Numbered from the stretch's first letter, positions 51,500-62,855 are shown. The stretch: 64,000 nucleotides of DNA from Maratus speciosus (GCA_963932465.1 OZ010791.1:620007800-620071799); one strand, 5' to 3'. Made by a program: numbers and translations. Notes: generated by a model from the letters alone, not told the origin.

Positions 51500-51945
51500 A
51501 GCCACAATAAAAATGTTTGAAATAATTTTTGTTTTTGGACAGACCACTACAATTTCATTTTCTGAGATGTGCTCAATGCTCGCAACCCTCTTAAGAGCAA
51601 ATGGTATGCGTTGACAAATGGTATGCCCTTCACTCCATTTGAATTGTGCCTGATCCATCAAATTTCTTTTTTTAGTTTTTCCAGCAGCGGTATTTTGTTG
51701 AAATACCGATCGAAGTACATAAAACTAGGTATGAACAAGAGTAAGGACTACAGCAGGTATTAAGCCCAGATCCTTGTGGACTAGGTCTGTACTTTCCCAC
51801 TGGTAAACTACAAAATTTAAAACTATCCCAGGTGATACTGTTACAACAGAGTGTGGTTTGTTTTTTTATATACTGCTTTACTGAAGCACGTCCTTAAAAA
51901 AAAGGAATCGTCTGCTCATCTATGGAAAATTTTCCTTGATCTCTT
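51500..51945 (-). pseudogene. piggyBac transposase relic (DDE domain fragments)
   Basis: On the minus strand, spread over different frames with stops, I read FSIDEQTIPF, then GRASVKQYIKK, then DLGLIPAVVLTLVHT, then MYFDRYFNKIPLLEKLKK and ENEIVVV. These match piggyBac-family blocks in order: (L)S(V/I)DE.(M/I)(I/V)PFKGR, (S)...KQY(I/L)..KP, (D)LG....VVL.L, (V)YFD.(Y/F)FT..PLLE.L. At least one stop (after TIPFF) and several frameshifts make it non-functional. The N-terminal domain and the C-terminal cysteine-rich domain are not visible. Confidence 0.85.
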
Positions 51946-52384
51946 GGTAAATTCAGGCAGACACTACGGAATCTATCGAGCATTTGCTGAACTTTCCATA
52001 ATTTATTATTTATTCCTTGTGGCTTGCTTGCTGTGTAGACAAAAGGGAATGAATTTATCAAACTTAAAAATCTATCTCGTGATATGCATATAACTCATAT
52101 AAAACTTATAAATCATATATGACATCTATAACTCAGAGCAGAAACATACCGTTCGTTACATGCGCATATTATATATCTAATACTATCAATTTTAAATAGA
52201 AATCAGGAATATTTTAAATAGAAATCATGAATAGTACAAACCTATTTAAAATTAATCCGGTTTAAAAATGTAATAATTAAAAAATAAATTGCTAAAAACA
52301 TAAATTTAAAATAAAGTAAAAATAAGTAAAAATAAAAATTTTATATATTAGGAATTGTACCCATTTTGGAAACGGTAAAATCCG

Positions 52385-52406
52385 GACCCGCACAATTGTG
52401 CGGGTC
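52385..52406. repeat. palindrome inside piggyBac relic
   Basis: GACCCGCACAATTGTGCGGG is fully self-complementary (22 bp with flanks). It is a variant of the one at 51356. Confidence 0.85.
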
Positions 52407-52472
52407 ATTTGCTTTTCAACATTTGTAAAGCCTAATTAAATTTATCAAAGACAAAATCAATTAAAATCATGA

Positions 52473-53229
52473 ATAAGGGGTCAGGTAACCTTTGAAGCGT
52501 CCAAAAATCGAATTTTTTTAAATAGCTTATAATTAAATATGATTCTTTGGGAACATTTAAAAGCAAACCCCATACAAAAAGTCGCATTAGAAGAGAAGTT
52601 ATGTCTAAAACACTTTGAGATTTTGCTATAGGATCTACGGGTTTTTCAATCTTTAAAGCCAATTTTCTCAAAACAGCAATTTTGATCATTGCGCGCACGG
52701 TTTTTGAAAAACGGTTGCCCAGAATTTCACGAAATTTTTGGTGGATGTATTAAACGTACAGAAGCACAAAATGACCTATTATTATGTTTCTCAAGTAAGA
52801 AGTTTAGAATTCACGGCTACTTTTGTATAAAAAAAAAATCTCGATATTTCAAATTACTCTAAAAAAAATTTTTTTTCTCGGGATCTACAAGGTTTATTTT
52901 TTTCATTGTAGGTCATTTTGAAAACACTTTATATCTGTACTCATTAAAAAAATCTTGGCTTGCTTCAGTCATTTAAATGGGAAAAATCATGCGCGCAATG
53001 GATGCAAGAATAATTCTTTCGTAAAAATTGTATTATCTTTAAAAATAAATTAAAAAAATCTATATATGTGTATACCTTTTCTGACAACTTTGATTGATAA
53101 AACAAATCGTTCCTAACATGTGTTTTCAATTTTATAATTAAAAGTTAATTAGTGAAAGAATGACTGCAATTCTTACAGAGGTCACTTTTCCATGTACTTT
53201 ATTGGTTCAAAGGTTACCTGACCCCTTAA
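52473..53229. mobile_element. 757 bp TTAA-type MITE (TTAAGGGG class), nested
   Basis: The ends are (A)TAAGGGGTCAGGTAACCTTT and AAAGGTTACCTGACCCCTTAA. It lies inside the piggyBac relic at 51226-53526, so it arrived later. Confidence 0.85.
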
Positions 53230-54397
53230 AGTATATGAAAAGAAAAAATAAACCTAAGCAAACATTAAAAATCATATTTAAAAGAAATTACGACAGTACA
53301 TACTTTTTGTCTATTGCTGTCAGATAATATAGCCTTTTTTAAAGCAGAAAATCTAACCCTGTATTTTAGTTAGCGCCCCCTAGTGGAATCTTATCAAAAC
53401 ATCTGAAGCCAATTAACTCATAAATGTGCAGATTTGGTTTTAAATCTCACAAAAACAGGAAATAGTCATTCTCTTTTACTTTATTATCACCCCCCACAAA
53501 TGTGTGGGTCAGGCTTAAAGGGTTATAGAATGCTATCAATATGCCAATAGCTTTTAGTTAATTTTTAATCAGATTATAGTGCTACTTAAAAATTTACAAA
53601 TATGACAGAAATTAGGGAAATTCATTTCATAACGATGAAATATCGAATTCTGAACTTTTATGGAAATGAATGTAATTTATCGGATGAATTATCCGAAATA
53701 CATGAGAAAATACAAGGAAAGCATACGACTTAGTATGTCTTGTTAGTCACTTAAAAAACAATTAGGAATTTAGAAAGTACATGCATTGAAAATTCAGAAA
53801 ATTCAACATATGTTAGACCTTATGAAAATATTTAAAAATAAAAAAATAAAAGCTTAATCAGATAATCTGAGTTTCTGTTGCGCTTTGCGTAGGGACGTAC
53901 GTTGGATTTCCTGAAATAAAAAAACTAATTTTATTTAAAAATTACTTCGAGCACGCCCAGTGATAAAACAAATGATCATTATTCAGTCTGTTTTTAAGTC
54001 TTTACATATTTTGTGTAAAATGATGTGAATTTTGAGAATGTAAAGGCAGTTTTTGGAAAAGTTATTAGGATATAATCCTTCCTGAGTTAATTAATGAATC
54101 ACCATATAGCTTATTGAACAACAGCAATAAATATTCCCGGTTAGTTTGACAGATTTTATCATTTCTAAAAAATAAATGATTTCTTCTGAGATTTGTAAGG
54201 ATCGATAAAATGATTTTGAGTTATTTTTAAAAAAAGTCAACCATTGTGTCTTACAGATATATTACGCTTTTGAAAAGTTTATAGCATCACTATTACATTA
54301 TTTTTTTTACTACTATCATCTTTCGTTTATCTTTTCTTTTCTGAATTAAAACGGAATATGTATAATGCAAATGAAATACCTTACAAAAAGAAGTGAT

Positions 54398-55557
54398 ATC
54401 TAATCAAAAACAACTCGTTGTAAATGATCCCGCCAAGCCACAAACCTAAAACGTCAGTCATAAAAAGAAATGATATCACATAAAAAGAAGCGATATAGAA
54501 GTGCATACTACGAGTGCCGTGTAAAAATCTATCACTACTCATAATGTTTCCAAAGGACTCAGAGTGAGGTACAGTATGTGAAAACTGCTTGGTGACCTGC
54601 AGGCATATATTTAATATATGCAGTACCTACACCAATTTCGGAAAATTGTGAAAGTCGAACAAAAATAATTTTAAATTCTCATTATATAAGTTTTATAAAT
54701 ATTTGTAGGAGGAAGATCTGTAATAAATCAGAAAGATTTGTAAGGCAAGCAGAAAATAGTACGTAATTATGGTAATCATCGATTTTTACAATTATACTTT
54801 TCAATATTTTAAACATAATGTTTAATTACATAAATACATTTAATAATACACTGTTTCAAAATTAAAGGGAAAACTGGTAAAATGAATCCTGTTTATCACA
54901 GAATTAATTCTTAAACGTAAAATGTCATGTTTCCGACATAAGGAATATTATGTAATACTATTGTAACAAAGCCTTACAAGAACAGATTTTTCCCCTGTCA
55001 TCTGCAATTCCGTTAACGCAAGCTTTACTGCAATATATCTTAGTTTAGTTAACTTCTATTATTAGGTGCATTGTTAGTAATATTCATATGATCATTATTT
55101 TTTATTATTATTTCACAAACTCAAAATGTTTATTACGTGTTTACTTAGAAAATCCTCCGCGTAAAGTGGTCTTTCTTGTTTAAATGATGGTAAATAAAAT
55201 CAACAAATCGATCCCATGATGTTAAATAAGAATGGGCATGTAAACACCAAAAACTTCAACTTTTCACAGTTTAATGGGATCTGTAATTCAAGAAGAAAAT
55301 TGTTAAACAAATAGTCATATGTAAGTGCAGTAAAAACAAACATTATAAAAGCCTGCAGGTCGCCAAGCAGTTTTCACATACTGTACCTCACTCCGAGTCC
55401 TTTGGAAACATTATGAGTAGTGATAGATTTTTACACGACACTCGTAGTATGCACTTCTATATCGCTTCTTTTTATGCGATATCAGTTCTTTTTATGACTG
55501 ACGTTTTAGGTTTGTGGCTCGGCGGGATCATTTACAACGAGTTGTTTTTGATTAGAT
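54398..55557. mobile_element. 1160 bp foldback with arms of about 210 bp
   Basis: The left arm is ATCTAATCAAAAACAACTCG ... to GGTGACCTGCAGGC (54605). The right arm is its complement from GCCTGCAGGTCGCC (55352). Similarity is well above 90 percent by eye. The loop (54606-55351) is AT-rich with no ORF. The small frame at 55413-55658 merely crosses the right arm. Confidence 0.88.
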
Positions 55558-56086
55558 CAGTTTTCTACACAGTTTTGAAAATAAAATTCGATGATAAAGT
55601 GTTACGTCAGTTACGGTGGAATATACCTGTAGACTCTTCTGAACCCTGGCTGGAATGAATATTTTGTCCTTATAATATATTGTGAATATATTAATATATT
55701 GTGTCCTTATCGGAGACATACAAAAGAAGTACTAAAATTTAATATTCATTAAGTTGCTTAAAATTAAATGCCATAAACAGTTAACAGAGTACATTAATGT
55801 AATATTAATTTCTTGTTTGTGTAAAGTCCTATTCTTGTGATATTGACGTTAGAAAATTGTTTTACACTGATTTTACGCAAAAGTACAATGGATGTTTAGC
55901 AGGGAAGTTAGGATGTAGGTTATATTCCCATCAGTAATCTTTGCTTTATTTAAAAGACAAATTTTTCGTTTAATCAAGGCGAATATTTTAGTTTGGAAAA
56001 AGTGGTGTTTTGTGTATAGTTTTAGTTTATTGTGTCCAAAAATAAACTTAATTAGGTAAAAAGTTGGTAGAAAATCAGCTGCTTAC

Positions 56087-56179
56087 CGACTGATCCCCAG
56101 TCTGGATGTCCCAGATTGTTGTACCACCCGTCATAACGCTGCTTCTCTGTTTTCGTGTACATTTGTAGTGTCTCTCCAT
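56087..56179 (-). CDS. Duox: Duox internal exon A (start of peroxidase-homology domain)
   Basis: This exon of a dual oxidase reads ...KQRYDGWYNNLGHPDWGSV... The RYDGWYNNL.HPDWG stretch is a hallmark of the start of the DUOX peroxidase-homology domain, which faces outside the cell or the lumen. DUOX is a membrane NADPH oxidase that makes H2O2 for cuticle or matrix cross-linking and gut defence. The acceptor is ...CATTGCAG at 56180 and the donor is GTAAGC from 56086 downward. The exon is 93 nt: two bases of a split codon, 30 codons, then one G. That G joins AG of the next exon to give Glu, so the joined reading is GSVESQL, as in the family. The reading frame stays open upstream of the acceptor to an ATG at 56276 and encodes a hydrophobic N-terminus, so this could instead be a first exon. 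Its GC content is well above the flanking sequence. Confidence 0.86.
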
Positions 56180-56816
56180 CTGCAATGAAAAATACATTTT
56201 CAGTAAAATGGTTCTTTACGACAGCTAAATACTTAAACACAAACCATAATACGAAAAAGAATGGGAAATTGCTCATAAAATTTTTAGGAAGGATTAATTA
56301 CTGTTGGGCACTTTACTAGTTGCATCTGACTACAGCATATTTGTGCTTCGGCGAATTATCTGTCCAGAAGTCATGTGGAAGTTTGCTACAAATTGCTGCG
56401 ATGTTACTTAAAAGTGACAAAATGTCACTTCTCAGAACGTCACGCATGCAACTATAGCACTTGTGACACATGTTGCTAACCTTTCGGTGTCCTTCCGGAG
56501 TCTGATCCAAGTGCTTCAAATCATAAAATTTAGAAATGATCGAAACAAAACGAAATAAACTAAGTCCAAAGAATAAGATGTTTTATTAAATACATTTTCT
56601 GGTTCAAACAAAATATGTTTATTTAACTTGGGTCAGACTGTGGAAGAATATTTTAATGTTGGCAACTATGCTTGCCAATATGTTGTGACTTACTACTATT
56701 TGAGGATAAGATTCTGGTACGGTAACAAAGAAATATTATTTAAACCGTTTAAACTGTGCATTTATATGCCTTATTAATTTCAAAAAGGAGAAATTTCTAA
56801 ATAAAAACATTTTACT

Positions 56817-56843
56817 CATATATATATATATATATATATATAT
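56817..56843. repeat. (TA)n microsatellite
   Basis: About 13 uninterrupted TA units. Confidence 0.95.
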
Positions 56844-56904
56844 TTTCATTTTCAGCTTCCAAAGTTCTGTAACACCTATTGAAGTATATATTTTTCTTTT
56901 ATCT

Positions 56905-58165
56905 AACGAGGGGGCTCTGCCTCCTACGAGCTACGCTCGCAAACCCCCGTTCACGCACACCAAAATCCAAAAAGCACGCTAATTTGATCGGCTTTAAAAA
57001 TATTGAATTTAAAAAACAGTGATCTCTCTGTAAACGGGTTTCCATTCGTTTTCCTTGGATTGGGGATTTTTAAGACTAAATATGCTGCTGTTAAGAGATA
57101 CAATGGTTGTTTTCGTATTTAATTAAAAAAATTAAGTAAACATTTGAAAATAAGTTAATGTAAAATGAATTAAGTAAACAGTGTCATTGTCTCGCAGTAT
57201 TTTTTAACAGCGTTATAAGATAGTTCTATTAAATAATTCATTTTAAATGTATCGTTTCAAATCTGATGTAACATACACCAAAGTTTTATTTCTCTTATTA
57301 ATATTCACGTGAAAATACTTGTGTTGTTACAGGGAAATAGTATTTGCGCTGTCTTCGAATTCACGATAATAGTTGAAAAGATTATCTCAAAATATCTCGC
57401 GCAAATATATTTTTCAATTTAAATTGTTTTGCCATATTTTTGGCCATTTTAAATATGACGTAATTTCCTCCAATTACAATCCGCATAATAATGATCTTTT
57501 TATTTTAAGATTTTGTTTCTCTTTTAAAATTCAAGTGTAAGTATGGTTCTTATGACGTAATTTTCCTGCTTTTAACATGTAATCATTTAATTCTAATTTT
57601 AAAGGGGGGGGGGGGGGGGGGTTTCTGTTTGCAATAGTCACGTGTAAATAAATTTTTAATTTGAAGTAAACATTATTGTTTGCGCTGTTTATACAATTGG
57701 CAACAGTTTAAATTAATAACATTTTCTAAAAATCTCTCTCGAAATGATGAAAATTTGAATTTAAAATCGGAATAAAACCTCAAAAAATGAGTCAAATAAG
57801 AAAAATAAATGCAATATGCACACCGAAAACTTATAACGTATAAAATGATCTAAAAATGATTAAATTCTCTTGTATAGTTTTTGCTCCAATAAAACTTTTT
57901 TAATGGAACGATATTGTCCAACTTTAGCATTAAATCTCTCTTAAAATAATTCTTCGATTTGAAAACTGTCTGCATTAGCGTGTTTATCAAACATTTCTCT
58001 ATAATACCACCGATTTTCATATTTTTGTATGCAACAGTTTTTTTAATATTAACGATGAAAGGCCATGCTTAAGCATTCAAATTGGATTCTGATTTACCTG
58101 GAATATCTACGCAGATTTTCATTGGTCCATTTCCAAATCAAAACTTTTTTTTATATATAGAAGGA
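56905..58165. repeat. possible insertion of the CTAGC..-type element class
   Basis: It starts with GC-rich GGGGGCTCTGCCTCCTACGA and CTACGCTCGCAAACCCCCGT, similar in style to the head of the 35056 element, and may end at TTTTTATATATAGAAGGATT. There is no clear array, and the boundaries are guesses. It contains the 18-G run. Confidence 0.4.
57604..57621. repeat. poly-G run (18)
   Basis: Eighteen consecutive G, a possible G-quadruplex and assembly-error site. Confidence 0.9.
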
Positions 58166-58704
58166 TTCTATTTTCAAAACGGATTTCGTGATTTTATGTA
58201 AAATTCAAAACTTTCAATCGTTTTAAGATTACAGAGTTATTTAGAAATTATGATAGAATGTGTCATGGAAAAGCCAATGTAAACATTTAAAACTCGTTCT
58301 TTAATAAAACCCTATTAAAATGAGATGTCCTATTTTATATTTTTTTTTAATTAGAAAGAAACTAATTTAGTGTTGACTTATTTTTTTAAATGGTGTTGTT
58401 ATGTTAATATTTTCTTTTCATTTTCACGTTCGCGATATTTAAAATAATAATTAGAGAGGAAGCGTTACATTTTGATAACCAATTTTAGCATCGGTGATTT
58501 TGCTACATATGAAAGATTAAATTATAGACAGTGCTTCAATAAGGGAATAAAATATTTCATATCACCTTTCTAATAAGCATTCTAAACGCAAGAACTATAA
58601 AATTTAATTTAAAATACTACATAATGTAATTGCGTTGTAAAAAGATGTTTTCTGTATTATTTTGAGGCATATTTTACATTATAATCTTATCAATCATTAA
58701 GTAA

Positions 58705-59265
58705 CTAGTATTAAAAAAGGCTCTGACGAGCACCAAAAAAGGTTAATATATTTTAATTATGAAAAAGGGTTTGACAAGTGCTTCTAATTGGGTATGAGAA
58801 AGGACAAAGGGTCCCTTCTTGGCTGCAGCTCAATGTCCAGGTCAACTTTGAAAAAAACATATTTACGCTTTTTCCATATAAAAAAAATTTGCGGCACTTT
58901 AGTAAAACTTTCTGTCGTACTTTACATATTAACTGCACTGTGCCACTGTTGTACTGCGTGTGCGTCTGCAATGCAACTTTGTAGAGTGCACTGTGTATCA
59001 TTATTGCTCTACAGACTATACTACACTGTACACTCCTAGTATGCTTTTGAACCTCGGTGCATACTCGCACTGTGCTTTTGTGCTTCCATATTAAGAGTAT
59101 ATGCGTCTAGTGTTCGTTCATAATCTACATATGCATTGCTGTACCGCACAGTGCATTGTGGTTCCACAGCCACTTTCATATAATTTCAACAATCAATCAA
59201 TGGATTATACTGTCATGCGTTCACATGTGGAATTGTTCCTGAGCAGAAGGCTGCAATACCAAAAA
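58705..59265. mobile_element. truncated copy of the 927 bp TIR element
   Basis: It starts CTAGTATTAAAAAAGGCTCT like 61414 and is collinear to about 59265 (GTGGAATTGTTCCT), then stops. The right TIR is missing. Confidence 0.85.
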
Positions 59266-59887
59266 TTATGAATTAAAGCAAAGTTCGTTATATGTAAAGT
59301 TAAAATTATTTCTAGTAAAATAAAATGTTTCAGTTATTTCTTTGGCTAACCGAAGTAAATCAGTGTCGATACTAATAATCCGTGTCGTCTTAAATTACAG
59401 GTCATTACAAATGCTTCACGTCTACACGCTACTCTTAAACTCTACACCCCAAAAATGTGACAATGTTTAATAAGCCTAAATCAGTGGAACGCAGGCTATT
59501 CTCTTTTTTTCTTATTTATATTCTTTACTGCGTCTTGAACAAGGGGATAAAATATTTCAGATTCTCTCTCTAATAAGCAATCTAAATGCAGGGATTATTA
59601 CACACGAGCCATAAGCAGAGACTTCCTATATATAAAGAATAAGCGGGCACTTCGGAGAAATAATAAACCTGGAGGTACGATTTGATGAGTTGACGAAAAC
59701 ACAGAGTTAATGAAGAGGACAGAAACGTAATAGATAACGAGTTATTGTCGATGCAAATGAGTGCGCTCTCCGCTAAGGCAGTGCGACAATTTGATTGCCA
59801 GAGATTTACATATTAGCGAAATTAAAAATAAATCTACCAAGGAATGCAGAGCATTCAGTTTAAGAAAATCATCAAGGAGTTATGGGG

Positions 59888-61111
59888 GGGTCATTCTCCA
59901 AAAAGTGTACCATTTCAGTCACAAATCTTTTTTCAGTATTTGACATGAACATTTTTGAATTAATTTATGTTTTCTATTGAAAGTGAAAGAAGACTAAATG
60001 TGTTGTGTGCATGCATTTTTTATAATTATTTTATATTTTTTGTTTCTTAGTACACAGTATGTGAAATCTCAGCTCCTTGTCATGTCACACACGCAATGTT
60101 ACTGAGGAAAATGTTTGGTTACTTATTTAATTGAAAAGAAAATAGTTAAATAATTATTATTCTAGCTACTACTATCTCAAGAGCAAAGTAACTTAGGATA
60201 GTTCCTTACTTTCTTTGTTTTCTGAGTATGGAAAGGAGTGTCACACAATAAATTCTCACCTCCATGAACCATACATTAAATTGCATTTTCATGTTAAAAA
60301 ATGGCAAAATTATCATCCGATTTTGTTTCCCATGATACTAAAGTTAGCCAATATGTTTGCTATTGTTAAATTATAAGTCAGAAATTTGTTTTCATAGTCA
60401 GGTATTAGATTCTGTTATAAAAAAGCAACCATGGTTATTTGAGATTCTCACATCTGCCAACTGAAAATTCAAGGTGACTAAATCAACACTAAGATATTTG
60501 CTTATACATTCCTTATGTAGTTATATCAAAAGATGTTGATTTAAAGAACAAAAAAAAATTCTAAAAATAAATAAATATGTAGGTTAATATTTAGAGCATG
60601 TTCCTCACCTCCGTGATTATCACCTCCGTGGATCTCTTAATTTTGAAAATATATATTTCAGAGAAAAATGCTTAACAAGAATTTATAATGACTGTAAATC
60701 AAAAAGATTATTTCAAAACTTTAAAAGAGATGAATTGAATAACATAAAAGATGGGTGATGAAAAGAAGCTGCAGATGGCAGATGAATTTGTGCCTTTTTA
60801 TATTTCATTCCAAATAAATTCATTATGCATTCTTATATAAAATTGCTCCTTAGTTATATATCTAATAGAATAAATAGTTTTTTATGCTTTGCCTTACTAC
60901 ACAAACATAACTGTAGCATAAAGTTCACCTCCGTGAATGATGTTAATAAATAATTGTGTTTCTGAAAAAAAATAATGTATCTGGGACATCGCTGATTTTT
61001 ACTTGCAGTAAGTGATAAGTTTCTAAAAATGATAACATTTGTCTTGAAAAACAAATATTTTTTTATGGGAAAAATTTTTAATGAAAATGTACACTTTTGG
61101 GAGAATGACCC
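59888..61111. mobile_element. 1.2 kb inverted-repeat element with CACCTCCGTGA motifs
   Basis: The left end is GGGTCATTCTCCAAAAAGTG and the right end is CACTTTTGGGAGAATGACCC. Inside, TCACCTCC(A/G)TGA-type motifs occur at about 60257, 60606, 60619 and 60925. No transposase is seen. Confidence 0.78.
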
Positions 61112-61413
61112 ATGGACTCGGAGAAGCGATAGAAAAAAAATATATTAAACCGAAAAGAATTTCCACGTACTTTGTTAGTACTAGATTATCAAATAGCAAA
61201 TTAACAACTTGTAATAATATACTAATTTTAAATGCTAAAAATGTGTAAATTAAAGTTTTAAAACCAGTAAAAATTGCTCTAAAATTGACCCAGTTTTAAG
61301 AATTACTCAAGAGTTTGAGAAATACCCTTTTTTAGAGAAGGCGGATCAAAGAATTGCTATATTGGTATGACTAGCAGGAAATTTAAGTATAGTAAAAAGG
61401 AGCATATAGCTCA

Positions 61414-62340
61414 CTAGTATTAAAAAATGCTCTGACGAGCACCAAAAAAGGCTAATATGCTTTTAAGTATGAAAAAGGGTTTGACAAGTGCTTCTAATTG
61501 AGCATGAAAAAGGACAAGGGGTACCTTCTTGGCTGCAGCTCACTGTCAATGCCAACTTTGAAAAAATCATATTTGCGCTTTTTCCATACAAAATATATTC
61601 GCAGTACTTTAGTAAAACTTTCCGTCGTGCTTTACATGTTAACTGCACTGCTCATGCGTCTGCAATGCAACTTTGTACAGTGCACTGTGTACTATTATTT
61701 CTCTACAAACTATACTACACTGTACATTCCTATTATGCTTTTGAACCTCAGTGCACACTCACATTGTGCTTTTGTACTTCCGTATTAAAGGTGTATGCGT
61801 CTAATGTTCGTTTATAATTTACATATGCACTGTTGTTCTGCATAGTACATCTTACAGCCACAGCCACTTGGATATAATTTCAACAATCAATGAATGCATT
61901 ATACTGTTATGCGTGCACATGTGGAATTGTTCCTATGCAGACTGCTGCAACAGTCTGCACTGCACTACAAATCAGTTTTCTGTACGGTTCTACACTGCGG
62001 GCATGCTTGGTGGCACTGCATGAGTGTAATACGCTGCAGGAACTAAGATTTTTGGTACTATGTCGCCTTACATTCATATTTAATCAGGTTGCGTCTTTAC
62101 TGGCTGTTTCTTTACACTACACATTTTTATCGTAACTGTGGCTGATTTTTTTTTTTTTCTTTTTTTATGGAAAAAGCGCAAATATGATTTTTTCAAAGTT
62201 GGCATTGACAGTGAGCTGCAGCCAAGAAGGTACCCCTTGTCCTTTTTCATGCTCAATTAGAAGCACTTGTCAAACCCTTTTTCATACTTAAAAGCATATT
62301 AGCCTTTTTTGGTGCTCGTCAGAGCATTTTTTAATACTAG
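61414..62340. mobile_element. 927 bp element with TIRs of about 173 bp
   Basis: CTAGTATTAAAAAATGCTCT ... AGAGCATTTTTTAATACTAG, flanked by TCA on both sides (61411-61413, 62341-62343). The TIRs run to 61586 and from 62168. The central part is rich in TGCA/CACTGT words and has no convincing ORF. Confidence 0.88.
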
Positions 62341-62564
62341 TCATCTAAATTTTTTGATAATTATATATTGAATGTAAATAAACCTGAGTTGCTTTTAAAT
62401 ATTCCCAATACTTTTATCTTATTTCGCACAATAATGCACTATTTAACCAAGTGATACACACTGTTTTAAGAGGTTTAAAGTTTTTTTAAATCAAATTCAC
62501 GTTATTTTTATTCATAATTTAATTTACTTGGGCTCCCTTAAATATGATTAGTATAATTCCTTAA

Positions 62565-62790
62565 ACTGATGTTAGTTTTTGTTGCATTAAAATATCTCAA
62601 TTTGTTGATTTTCTCTAAACAAGTAAACCCTATTGGTTTACAATGGAAGTCTATAGGTATTTAGCGATATATCGCCAAGTTGGCGACAAACTTGGCGGTA
62701 TTTGGCGACAGAACAGGTTCCAGCCTATGGCAACCCCTTATAGGTATAAAGATGCATTAAATGCTGTTCTATAAACAATGAGATGCGTTT
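62565..62790 (+). repeat. dispersed CGCCAA/TTGGCG repeat, partial copy
   Basis: It matches 34630-34860: TTAGTTTTTGTTGCATTAAA, GGCGACAAACTTGGCGGTAT, and ATTAAATGCTGTTC. Confidence 0.82.
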
Positions 62791-62855
62791 CATTCGAGCG
62801 TTGCCATTAAAAAATTAAAAAATAATCGCGATTTCTGTGACACATACGATAGCGT

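Larger units (their letters stand above)
51226..53526 (-). mobile_element. decayed piggyBac transposon
   Basis: The left end is TTAACCGTTTAAGACCAGGA. The right end, complemented, is ATAACCCTTTAAGCCTGACC (TTAA decayed to ATAA). Subterminal palindromes GACCCACACAATTGTGTGGG (51356) and GACCCGCACAATTGTGCGGG (52385) plus CCCCACAAATGTGTGGG (53494) recur. The element carries transposase remains on the minus strand and a nested 757 bp MITE (52473-53229). Without the nested MITE it is about 1.5 kb, so much has been deleted. Confidence 0.82.
45198..56086 (-). other. Duox intron between exons A and B (10,889 bp)
   Basis: This is a phase 1 intron from GTAAGC at 56086 to ...TTTCAG at 45198. It holds a TTAA-bounded 1 kb element, the decayed piggyBac transposon with a nested MITE, a 1.16 kb foldback element and a dispersed 0.4 kb repeat. 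I see no other gene in it. The parts with no recognisable content are 45198-46188, 47196-49800, 50690-51225, 53530-54397 and 55560-56086. Confidence 0.85.

Noticed and set aside
55413..55658. 81-codon plus frame
   Set aside because: It lies on the right arm of the foldback and has no motif.
61463..61817. Overlapping frames on both strands in the 927 bp element
   Set aside because: They fall in or next to the TIR and recur in the truncated copy with different ends, so they are shadows of repeat sequence.
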